From: an uncultured Oscillospiraceae bacterium
GTDB taxonomy: Bacteria > Bacillota > Clostridia > Oscillospirales > Oscillospiraceae
Length of the DNA stretch: 5,122 nt
Reading direction: 5' to 3'
Assembly: GCA_900756715.1 (NCBI GenBank)
Contig: CAAELC010000136.1
Coordinates: 1-5,122 of the forward strand
Below the pieces are notes generated by a model. That model saw only the letters and a program-made list of their open reading frames with translations. It was not told where the DNA came from and made no database searches. Positions 1-4,906 of this stretch are shown in pieces; the first letter of the stretch is position 1; each line of letters opens with the position of its first letter. A program made the position numbers and the translations under genes.

Positions 1-27
1 AATCCGGGGCGGCCAGAGGCCTCCCCC

Positions 28-50
28 AAAACCGCCCTTCCGGGCGGTTT
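28..50 (-). terminator. Probable intrinsic terminator downstream of aroC
   Basis: A perfect 9-bp stem (AAACCGCCC at 29-37, GGGCGGTTT at 42-50) closes a 4-base loop. Read on the minus strand, the direction of aroC, the stem ends in TTTT, then a G run. It lies 77 bases past the aroC stop, the expected place for the end of this transcript. The T run is short, and the stem is symmetric enough to work in either direction. A second hairpin sits between it and aroC (98-118: GGCG-t-CAAA / TTTG-g-CGCC, 3-base loop, one mismatch), which has no T run. Confidence 0.6.
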
Positions 51-126
51 GCCCTGCGGGCCGCCCAGCACCCTTTCGGGCCTATTGCCGCCAGCCGGGC
101 GTCAAATTCTTTGGCGCCGCTCATTT

Positions 127-1218
127 TTACACCCATTTGCCGCCTTCGTCTGCCTCCAGCAGCAGATCCAGCAGTACCAGCGCCGTTACCGCCTCAGCCA
201 CCGGCACCGCCCGCACCGCGATGCAGGGGTCGTGCCGCCCGCCGATGCAAAGGGAAACCTGCCGCATGGTTTGCAGGTCTACGCTCCTCTGCTCCCGCGC
301 GATGCTCGGGGTCGGCTTCATGGCCAGGCGCAGCACCAGCGGCATCCCCGTGGTGATGCTCCCCAGCAGCCCGCCGGCGTGGTTGGTCTCGGTTTGTATC
401 GTCCCATCCGAGAGAATAAACGGGTCATTCTGCTCGCTGCCGCGCTGCGCCGCCCCGGCAAAGCCATCGCCGAATTCCACCCCTTTTACGCCGGGGATGG
501 CAAAAAGCGCCGCCGCCAGCCGGTTGGTCACCCCATCAAACCGGGGATTCCCCAACCCGCCGGGCAGCCCCAGAGCCACGCATTCTATCACCCCGCCCAG
601 GGAATCCCCCGCCGCCTTGGCCGCCAGGATCTCCTCCTCCATCCGGGGGATGAGTTCCTCGCTCCATACCGGCAGTTTTTTTTCGGCCAGAGCCTCCAGC
701 AGCTCTTTGGGGGGCCACACCGGCAGCGGGATATCCCGTACCCCGCCCACCGAAAGCAGCCGTCCCGCCACAGTAATATTTTTCTTCTTCAGCAGGCCCA
801 GCGCCAGACCGCCCGCCGCGCACAGCAGCAGGGTCATCCGGCCGCCCAGCGCGCCGCCCCCGCTGGGGATGGCTCCGCCCTGTAAATACTGGGGATAATC
901 GGCATGGCCCGGCCGGGGGATCGTCCTTATGGCCGCATAATCCTCCGGCCGACGGTCCTCGTTGGCAAAGCGGATGACCACCGGCTCCCCGGTCAGCACG
1001 CCATCCCGCGCCCCGCTTAGGAATTCCGGTTCATCCTTTTCGTTTCGCCCCGTCGTCAAGGGGCTTTGTCCCGGCCGACGCCGGGCCAGCAGTCCCAGCA
1101 GGGTTTCCTTATCCACGGGCTCTCCCACCGGCAGCCCCCAGATCGTCACCCGCATTTCCGGGCTGTGGCTTTCGCCCTCCAGCCGCAGCCGCAGCCGCCT
1201 GCCGTGGTATTCCATCAT
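127..1218 (-). CDS. aroC: Chorismate synthase (AroC), divergent clostridial type
   Basis: Converts 5-enolpyruvylshikimate 3-phosphate to chorismate in the cytoplasm, using reduced FMN; it is the last step of the shikimate pathway. The 363-residue product has the usual family length. Visible landmarks are GESHS at 15-19 (His18), RRRPG at 46-50, RPGHADY with His105, RGS at 259-261, NHAGG at 279-283, and GRHDPC at 327-332 followed by the C-terminal AVPVAEA helix. Both histidines known to matter in the family are present. Two motifs are unusual: GESHG reads GESHS, and the FMN-loop motif RGGGRSSARET reads SGGGALGGRMT (119-129), keeping only the second arginine (Arg127). The ATG at 1218 is chosen because AGAAGGGAG lies 12 bases upstream and because it gives the family's normal distance to GESH. 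A GTG at 1245 in the same frame would add nine residues but has no ribosome binding site. The identity is secure; kinetic properties are unknown. Confidence 0.96.
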   Translation of the reverse strand: MMEYHGRRLRLRLEGESHSPEMRVTIWGLPVGEPVDKETLLGLLARRRPGQSPLTTGRNEKDEPEFLSGARDGVLTGEPVVIRFANEDRRPEDYAAIRTIPRPGHADYPQYLQGGAIPSGGGALGGRMTLLLCAAGGLALGLLKKKNITVAGRLLSVGGVRDIPLPVWPPKELLEALAEKKLPVWSEELIPRMEEEILAAKAAGDSLGGVIECVALGLPGGLGNPRFDGVTNRLAAALFAIPGVKGVEFGDGFAGAAQRGSEQNDPFILSDGTIQTETNHAGGLLGSITTGMPLVLRLAMKPTPSIAREQRSVDLQTMRQVSLCIGGRHDPCIAVRAVPVAEAVTALVLLDLLLEADEGGKWV

Positions 1219-1230
1219 CCGCCGGTCACA

Positions 1231-1239
1231 CTCCCTTCT
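1231..1239 (-). promoter_or_regulatory. Ribosome binding site deciding the aroC start
   Basis: AGAAGGGAG on the minus strand lies 12 bases before ATG at 1218. It lies inside the reading frame that would begin at GTG 1245, so it favours the ATG. The spacing is slightly long for a Shine-Dalgarno sequence. Confidence 0.6.
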
Positions 1240-1249
1240 TTTCACTCAT

Positions 1250-1268
1250 ATTATGACGATTTGTCATA
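1250..1268 (-). promoter_or_regulatory. Inverted repeat with -10-like box upstream of aroC
   Basis: A perfect inverted repeat, TATGAC (1252-1257) and GTCATA (1263-1268), surrounds 5 bases. On the minus strand it overlaps CATAAT (1250-1255), which matches a sigma-A -10 box at 5 of 6 positions. Transcription starting just downstream would begin near 1243, right before the ribosome binding site, which again favours the ATG start. No good -35 box is visible at the right distance, so promoter activity is uncertain. It could instead be an operator or part of the repeat edge described elsewhere. Confidence 0.3.
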
Positions 1269-1384
1269 GCATCTTTGCATTGTTTCCGCCTGCCGACGGA
1301 GTGCTCCTGGGCCAATCGTAGTCCCGCACCCGCGCACCGCGATCCCCTCGCATACCAAATTTCTTCTCGCCTGTCGGTGTCACA

Positions 1385-1445
1385 TCACCCTAAAGGCTCC
1401 CCTGTGTAAGGGAAGCTGGCACGGCGCAGCCGTGACTGAGGGGTT
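1385..1445. repeat. Short palindromic (REP-like) element with two hairpins
   Basis: Two stems lie side by side: GCTCCCCT/AGGGAAGC (1396-1416, one C-A mismatch, 5-base loop) and a perfect CACGGC-gca-GCCGTG (1420-1434). A possible outer stem pairs CCCT (1388-1391) with AGGG (1439-1442). The element has no reading frame of interest. From memory, near-identical sequences are scattered between genes in many gut Clostridia; this was not checked. Its sequence is unrelated to the larger modular repeat that begins about 10 bases further on. Confidence 0.6.
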
Positions 1446-1455
1446 GACGGCAATA

Positions 1456-1711
1456 ATTATGATAAAGTTTCATCTCGCCTTCGGCGGGGCAGGGCCTTTT
1501 ACAAGGCTTAATTAGCACCGCTCGCCGCGGGGGCCTTCCTTTTGCTCCTGCAAAAGGAAGCAAAACAGGGCAAAGGGGAACCGGGCTTTCCCCTTTGCAA
1601 ACCCCATTGACGCTTAGCTGTGCTGGCTACGAATTTAGATTTTTCTCGGTCGAAAAATCCAAATCCGCACTGCGCACAGATGCGCTCCAAAGGTAGCCTG
1701 CGGCAGCATTT
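1456..1711 (+). repeat. Modular hairpin repeat, copy R1 (left arm of a large inverted repeat)
   Basis: In order it holds: an ATTATGAT box and TTTCATCTCGCC (1456-1479); a GCC-ttc-GGC box; a small GCCTT-TTAC-AAGGC hairpin (1494-1507); a CTCGCCG box; hairpin 1, a perfect 11-bp stem (1535-1545 with 1550-1560); CAAAAC; hairpin 2, a perfect 11-bp stem (1570-1580 with 1588-1598); the ACGCTTAGCTG box (1610-1620); hairpin 3, GATTTTTC/GAAAAATC, extended past a mismatch (1633-1664); and a closing conserved stretch (1677-1711). Copy R2 shows the same order on the opposite strand. Short frames across it have no ribosome binding site or protein-like composition. It may be a miniature mobile or structured RNA element; the function is unknown. 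Confidence 0.75.
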
Positions 1712-1894
1712 GCCCCATCCGCCTTGCGGTGCCCGAAAAAATCATCGCGCTGCTCGCCTGCTCGATTTTTTCGACCGCTGCGGGTGCTCCCTCCCCCGAT
1801 GCGGGGAAGGGGCCGTCTGGACAAATAGCTGCTTGTTCAACCCATAGGCTCGGCAGCATGACTTTCTGCTATCGGTTTGCAGTTACCCAACATA
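1712..1894. other. Spacer between the arms of the large inverted repeat; no gene seen
   Basis: These 183 bases lie between R1 and R2. They contain a perfect 10-bp inverted repeat, CGAAAAAATC (1734-1743) and GATTTTTTCG (1764-1773), and a small CCCCG-atg-CGGGG hairpin (1794-1806). GATTTTTTCGACCG at 1764-1777 resembles the reverse complement of R1 hairpin 3, so part of the spacer may be decayed repeat. Frames crossing it run into the repeats and lack ribosome binding sites. Confidence 0.45.
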
Positions 1895-2187
1895 AAATGC
1901 GCCGCAGGCACCTTGAGAGCGTATCTGCGGCGCTGTACGGACGATGCTTTCGCATCGTTCGTATCCAGCCGCAGCTTAAGCGTTAGGGGGTCTTGGGGCA
2001 CAGCCCCAAGTGCGTTTTGCCTACTTTTGCGCATACAAAAGTAGGCCCCCGCCGGGTAGGCGTACCGGCTTTGCACCCTGCAAAATCTCCGCCCCGCCGA
2101 AGGCGACCACAAACTATCCCCGCCGGGCAGGTGTGCTCACTAAGCCTTGCAAAAAGCCCCGCCCCGCCGCCAGGCGACCGCCAACTC
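1895..2187 (-). repeat. Modular hairpin repeat, copy R2 with an extra unit (right arm of the inverted repeat)
   Basis: Read on the minus strand, this copy begins with two tandem units. Each has a GTCGCC..GGCG box, a small hairpin and a CGCCNRCCCGGCGGGG-like box. The small hairpins are a GCTTTTTGCAAGGC stem near 2143-2156 and TTTGCA-ccc-TGCAAA at 2070-2084. Then come hairpin 1 (perfect 11-bp stem, 2019-2029 with 2036-2046), AAAAC, hairpin 2 (CTTGGGGC 1992-1999, GCCCCAAG 2003-2010), an AACGCTTAAGCTG box, hairpin 3 (12 bp with one G-T pair, 1936-1963) and the conserved end at 1895-1928. That end matches R1 1677-1711 at nearly every base apart from two one-base gaps. No transposase is associated. 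Confidence 0.75.
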
Positions 2188-2199
2188 GCCCTAAATAAA

Positions 2200-2299
2200 A
2201 TTCTTTTACTGCTTTTCCTCACAGAAAAGTAGCCCCTCGCCGGGTAGGCGTACAGATTAAAACCATTTATAAAGCTTCGCGACGCCGAAGGCGACTAAA
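2200..2299 (-). repeat. Modular hairpin repeat, single-unit copy R3
   Basis: On the minus strand this reads GTCGCCTTCGGCGTCGCG, then an A/T-rich stretch in place of the central hairpin, then CTGTACGCCTACCCGGCGAGGGG, then hairpin 1 in a weakened form (2212-2218 with 2223-2229, one mismatch). The flanking boxes match copy R6 closely, but the central hairpin has decayed (AAGCTTTATAAATGG region). It lies directly between R2 and the partial copy at the end of aroA. Confidence 0.65.
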
Positions 2300-2307
2300 A
2301 ATTTTTT

Positions 2308-2335
2308 GCCTACTTTTCTTCACAGAAAAGCCCCC
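2308..2335 (-). repeat. Partial copy R4: repeat hairpin overlapping the aroA stop codon
   Basis: GCCTACTTTTCT starts the family's hairpin 1. A 7-bp stem pairs CTTTTCT (2313-2319) with AGAAAAG (2324-2330) around TCAC. The loop and stem match R3 closely. The aroA stop codon (TAG, 2310-2312) and its last six codons fall inside this hairpin. It could also act as a weak 3' end structure for the aroA message, but no clean T run follows. Confidence 0.55.
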
Positions 2336-3554
2336 ACCATGCGGGATAGGATTTCTCCACACATTCGGCATCCTTTACGGTCACTGGCTCCCGGCAGGCC
2401 AGGGCTGCCACCGCCGCGGCCATCGCCAGCCGGTGGTCGCCGCAGGGATCGGCCACGCCGCCCCGCAGTCCGCTCCCGGCGATCCGCAGCCCATCCGGTT
2501 CTTCTTCCACCCGGCCGCCCAGCGCCCGCAGCAGCCCGGCCATCCCGGCCAGACGATCACTTTCCTTGAGTCGCAGGCGGGCAGCCCCGGTCAGGCGGCT
2601 TTCCCCTTTGGCAAAGGCCATCGCCGCCGCCAGCGGCGGCAGCAGATCGGGACAGCCGCTGACATCAATAGTTGTCCCCGTTAATCGGTGGGGATAGGCC
2701 GTTATCCCTTCCGGGGAAAGCTCGATCCGGGCGCCCATCTGCCGCAGCAGCGGGAGAATGACCCGGTCGGGCTGGGTGCTTTCGGGTTCCAGACCAGTCA
2801 CCGTTACCGGCCCGGCCAGGCAGCCTGCCGCCAGCCAAAAGGCCGCGTGGCTCCAATCTCCGCCCAGGGCCAGGCGGCCGGGGCTTTGGTATTTCATCCC
2901 GCCGGGGATGCGCCACCCCATGGGGGTTTTTTCGAGTTCAAGGCCGAAGCGCCGCAGCATTTCCTCGGTCATCCCGGCATAGCCGGCCGATTCCAGCGCC
3001 CCCGTCAAACGGATCTCACTGGGCCCGGTCAAAAGGGGCAGCGCCAGCATCAGTCCGGAAACATACTGGGAGCTGACATTCCCCGGCAGAGAAAAGGCGC
3101 CGGGGGTCAGCCGCCCGGCAAGCTCAATCTCCCAGGGGTGCTGCCGCACCTCGGCAGTGATGCCGTTTCGCTGCAAAGCGGCCAAAAGGGCCTCCACCGG
3201 GCGCTGGGGCAGTCGGCCCCGCCCGGTAAATATGGCCCGCAGGCCCAGGGCAGCCGCCACCGGCAGCAAAAAGCGCAGGGTGCTGCCGCTTTCCCGGCAG
3301 TCCAGCCGGAGGGGCGCAGCGGGAGGCCCCGCAATCGGGGTGACCAGCAGGCTGTTTTCCCGCTCGGTAAAGCGGGTTCCCATCTGCCGCAGGCAGTCCA
3401 TGGTGGCCAGCAGATCGCCGGAAGCGGGCAGCCGCGGCAAAAGGGTTTCCCCCTGGGCCATCGCCGCCAGAATAAGGGCCCGGTGCCCTTCGGATTTGGA
3501 AAGCGGCACCGCCGCCCGCCGGGGGGCCTTCCCCGGGCAAATCGTGATCTCCAT
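2310..3554 (-). CDS. aroA: 3-phosphoshikimate 1-carboxyvinyltransferase (EPSP synthase)
   Basis: Joins shikimate 3-phosphate and phosphoenolpyruvate to give 5-enolpyruvylshikimate 3-phosphate, the substrate of AroC. At 414 residues it has the usual length, with two similar domains. Active-site landmarks are all present: SKS at 19-21 (Lys20) with Arg25; ESGSTLR at 88-94, which replaces the E. coli NAGTAMR and keeps Gly90 and Arg94; GRLPQRP at 113-119; SSQ at 161-163; CPDLLPP with Asp303, matching the catalytic aspartate; RLKESDRL at 328-335; CGDHRLAMA at 371-379; and Lys401 in EKSYP. The loop facing phosphoenolpyruvate differs from E. coli at the positions of Thr97 (Ser here) and Pro101 (Phe here), sites known to affect glyphosate binding. 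The effect here is not predictable from sequence alone. ATG at 3554 has GGAAGGAG 8 bases upstream. The last residues, LFCEEK, come from a repeat hairpin. Confidence 0.97.
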   Translation of the reverse strand: MEITICPGKAPRRAAVPLSKSEGHRALILAAMAQGETLLPRLPASGDLLATMDCLRQMGTRFTERENSLLVTPIAGPPAAPLRLDCRESGSTLRFLLPVAAALGLRAIFTGRGRLPQRPVEALLAALQRNGITAEVRQHPWEIELAGRLTPGAFSLPGNVSSQYVSGLMLALPLLTGPSEIRLTGALESAGYAGMTEEMLRRFGLELEKTPMGWRIPGGMKYQSPGRLALGGDWSHAAFWLAAGCLAGPVTVTGLEPESTQPDRVILPLLRQMGARIELSPEGITAYPHRLTGTTIDVSGCPDLLPPLAAAMAFAKGESRLTGAARLRLKESDRLAGMAGLLRALGGRVEEEPDGLRIAGSGLRGGVADPCGDHRLAMAAAVAALACREPVTVKDAECVEKSYPAWWGLFCEEK

Positions 3555-3562
3555 AGGCCGGG

Positions 3563-3570
3563 CTCCTTCC
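3563..3570 (-). promoter_or_regulatory. aroA ribosome binding site
   Basis: GGAAGGAG on the minus strand ends 8 bases before ATG 3554. This is a strong match to the anti-Shine-Dalgarno sequence and fixes the aroA start. Confidence 0.85.
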
Positions 3571-3577
3571 TTTTCCT

Positions 3578-3604
3578 CTGCCGCGGCAGGGATTATGACA
3601 TAAT
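3578..3604. promoter_or_regulatory. Two adjacent palindromes in the aroA leader
   Basis: CTGCCGCGGCAG (3578-3589) is a perfect 12-base palindrome just before the ribosome binding site. Two bases further upstream of the gene, ATTATG-a-CATAAT (3592-3604) is a perfect 6-bp inverted repeat around one base. On the minus strand the second includes GTCATAAT, the same word found upstream of aroC, with a -10-like CATAAT. This could be an operator/promoter pair or the edge of repeat R5. No convincing -35 box is present. Confidence 0.35.
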
Positions 3605-3696
3605 TTCATCTTGCCTTCGGCGGCGCGGAGCCACCGGAAGGTGACAGCCAGTACGGCTCGCCGCTGGGGCCCAACTTTTCTTCAGAGAAAAGAAGC
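3604..3696 (+). repeat. Modular hairpin repeat, copy R5, between the DAHP synthase gene and aroA
   Basis: TTTCATCTTGCCTTCGGCGG (3604-3623) matches R1 at 1468-1487 with one difference. It is followed by a central hairpin, GCCACC-ggaa-GGTGAC (3630-3645), with one mismatch and a GNRA-type loop. Then come GTACGGCTCGCCGCTGGGGC and hairpin 1, CTTTTCT-tcag-AGAAAAG (3675-3692). It ends 6 bases from the DAHP synthase stop codon, so it fills most of the 148-base gap. If aroA is co-transcribed with the gene upstream, these hairpins lie in the message between them. Confidence 0.7.
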
Positions 3697-3702
3697 TTTG
3701 AT

Positions 3703-4545
3703 TTAGGGGTGCAAAAGCCCCCAGATTTTGTGGGCATCGGCGGCCAGGCGGGCAAAATCCTGCGGAAGAAGGGCCTGCTCTCCATCGCTGAGGGCCTGGG
3801 CGGGATTGGGGTGGACTTCCACCATAAGACCACCGGCGCCGGCGGCTATAGCGGCCCGGCCCAGCGCCGGGATCCAGCCGGCGACCCCGGAGGCATGGCT
3901 GGGATCCACCAGCACCGGCAGGTGGGTAAGACCCTGCATCACCGGAATGGCGGCCAGATCCAGGGTGGCGCGGGTGCCGCTTTGGTAGCTGCGGATGCCC
4001 CGTTCACAGAGAATGACATGGGGATTTCCCTCCCGCAGGATGTACTCGGCCGAGGCAAGCCATTCTTCGTAGGTGGCGGCCAGCCCGCGTTTTAGCAGGA
4101 CGGGTTTGGGCTGGCGGCCCAGTGCCTGCAAAAGGGTATAATTCTGCATATTGCGGGCCCCCACCTGCAAAATATCGATTTCCTCAAACTGGGGCAAAAG
4201 GGCGGCATCGGTGATTTCACTGACGGTGGGGAGCTGAAATTCCCGGCCGGCTTCCGCCAGAAGGCGCAGGCCTTCCTCCCCCAGACCGGCAAAGGCATAG
4301 GGGGAGGTGCGGGGCTTATAGGTGCCGCCCCGCAGGATGGTGGCCCCGGCGGCCTTTACCGCGGCCGCGGTGGCAAACAGCTGCTCCCGGCTTTCCACGG
4401 CGCATGGCCCGGCAATGAGGGTCAGATTCTCCCCGCCGATGGCGGCGGAACCGACGGGGATAACGGTTCCCTCCGGGTGGGCGGTACGGGCGGCCAGCGG
4501 GTAATCTTTCATCAAGGCTTCTTCATCGTAAAGGTGACGGTTCAT
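3703..4545 (-). CDS. aroF: 3-deoxy-7-phosphoheptulonate (DAHP) synthase, type I-beta, catalytic domain only
   Basis: Condenses phosphoenolpyruvate with erythrose 4-phosphate; this is the entry step of aromatic amino acid synthesis. The 280-residue product is a single TIM barrel. Motifs in order are AGPCAVES at 45-52, LRGGTYKPRTSPYAF at 71-85, QVGARNMQN at 127-135, LLKRG at 150-154, LCERGIR at 179-185, VDPSHASG at 213-220, EVHPNP at 243-248 and ALSDGEQ at 251-257. By family comparison the metal ligands are Cys48, His217, Glu243 and Asp254. The roughly 40 residues before the barrel match the linker that follows the ferredoxin-like regulatory domain of longer relatives, but that domain is absent, as is any chorismate mutase fusion. 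It may therefore lack direct feedback inhibition. ATG at 4545 is supported by AAGGAG 6 bases upstream. It is the first gene of the visible cluster. Confidence 0.96.
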   Translation of the reverse strand: MNRHLYDEEALMKDYPLAARTAHPEGTVIPVGSAAIGGENLTLIAGPCAVESREQLFATAAAVKAAGATILRGGTYKPRTSPYAFAGLGEEGLRLLAEAGREFQLPTVSEITDAALLPQFEEIDILQVGARNMQNYTLLQALGRQPKPVLLKRGLAATYEEWLASAEYILREGNPHVILCERGIRSYQSGTRATLDLAAIPVMQGLTHLPVLVDPSHASGVAGWIPALGRAAIAAGAGGLMVEVHPNPAQALSDGEQALLPQDFARLAADAHKIWGLLHP

Positions 4546-4551
4546 TTTGCT

Positions 4552-4557
4552 CTCCTT
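4552..4557 (-). promoter_or_regulatory. DAHP synthase ribosome binding site
   Basis: AAGGAG on the minus strand lies 6 bases before ATG 4545, an optimal distance. It favours this start over the internal ATG at codon 12, which has no comparable site. Confidence 0.85.
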
Positions 4558-4580
4558 GCAGTTGGCGGTTTTCTTCTACA

Positions 4581-4609
4581 AGATTACCACCCGCGGGGCA
4601 TTTAGGCAA
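4581..4609 (-). promoter_or_regulatory. Candidate promoter for the DAHP synthase gene
   Basis: On the minus strand, TTGCCT (4609-4604) is separated by 17 bases from TAATCT (4586-4581). A TGG directly before the second box gives an extended -10. Each box matches consensus at only three of six positions, but spacing and the TG element are good. Transcription would start near 4574 and leave a leader of about 28 bases before the ATG. Confidence 0.35.
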
Positions 4610-4906
4610 GCCATCAGGAAATATTCTTTTTTCAAGGTGCTGGTGGGAGGCGGGTTCCCGCTTAAGGCAGACCCCCAAATTGCCCGATGAGGTCTGCTGA
4701 AAAATTTTAGTTTTAGACCGGCGCCCCTGTTTGACCGGTGGGGCAAAAAGGCTCTCAGTTTTAGTTCGGTGAGAGGGGCCGATGGAAAAGAATTTTTTGC
4801 CGGTGAGAAAAGTCCTTTCACTAATCCCTCCAAATCGCCCCTTTTTTGCATGTGAGAGGTTAATATTTCACTTTTTTTAATGGAAAATTTACAGAATTGG
4901 GGATTT
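4610..4906. other. AT-richer leader region upstream of the DAHP synthase gene; no gene supported
   Basis: This stretch is richer in A and T than the genes. It contains several inverted repeats: GCGGG-tt-CCCGC (4650-4661), GCAGACC (4667-4673) with GGTCTGC (4691-4697), and CTCTCA (4752-4757) with TGAGAG (4770-4775). The word GTGAGAGG occurs at 4769-4776 and 4852-4859, with GTGAGAAA at 4803-4810. No T-box consensus is seen. It may be a regulatory leader or another repeat type; the sequence does not decide. Confidence 0.4.

Noticed and set aside
1..136. Minus-strand frame overlapping the aroC end (ATG at 136 or 124) and open to the window edge
   Set aside because: An AAGGAGG lies close upstream (3 bases before ATG 136, 15 before ATG 124), but neither spacing is good. 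The frame reads through the probable terminator stem and resembles no family I know. A real gene beyond the edge cannot be excluded.
49..885. Long plus-strand reading frames opposite aroC (to 278 residues) and aroA (to 318 residues, 2688-3644)
   Set aside because: They are antisense shadows of strongly supported enzymes in GC-rich DNA. Their compositions are rich in Pro, Arg, Gly and Gln, and no domain is recognisable.
1219..1245. GTG 1245 as the aroC start
   Set aside because: No ribosome binding site lies upstream; the good site (1231-1239) falls inside this extension, and the added nine residues exceed the family's usual N-terminus.
1508..2232. Several 60-91 residue frames on both strands between aroC and aroA
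   Set aside because: They are translations of the hairpin repeats, overlap each other on both strands, and lack ribosome binding sites or recognisable domains.
1456..2335. CRISPR array or transposon with its own transposase
   Set aside because: Repeat units are irregular in length and orientation and have no uniform spacers. No frame resembles a transposase, integrase or Cas protein.
4575..4600. T-box-like GGGTGGTA on the minus strand before the DAHP synthase gene
   Set aside because: The ACCGCG half of the conserved T-box sequence is missing, and no specifier stem or terminator follows before the gene.
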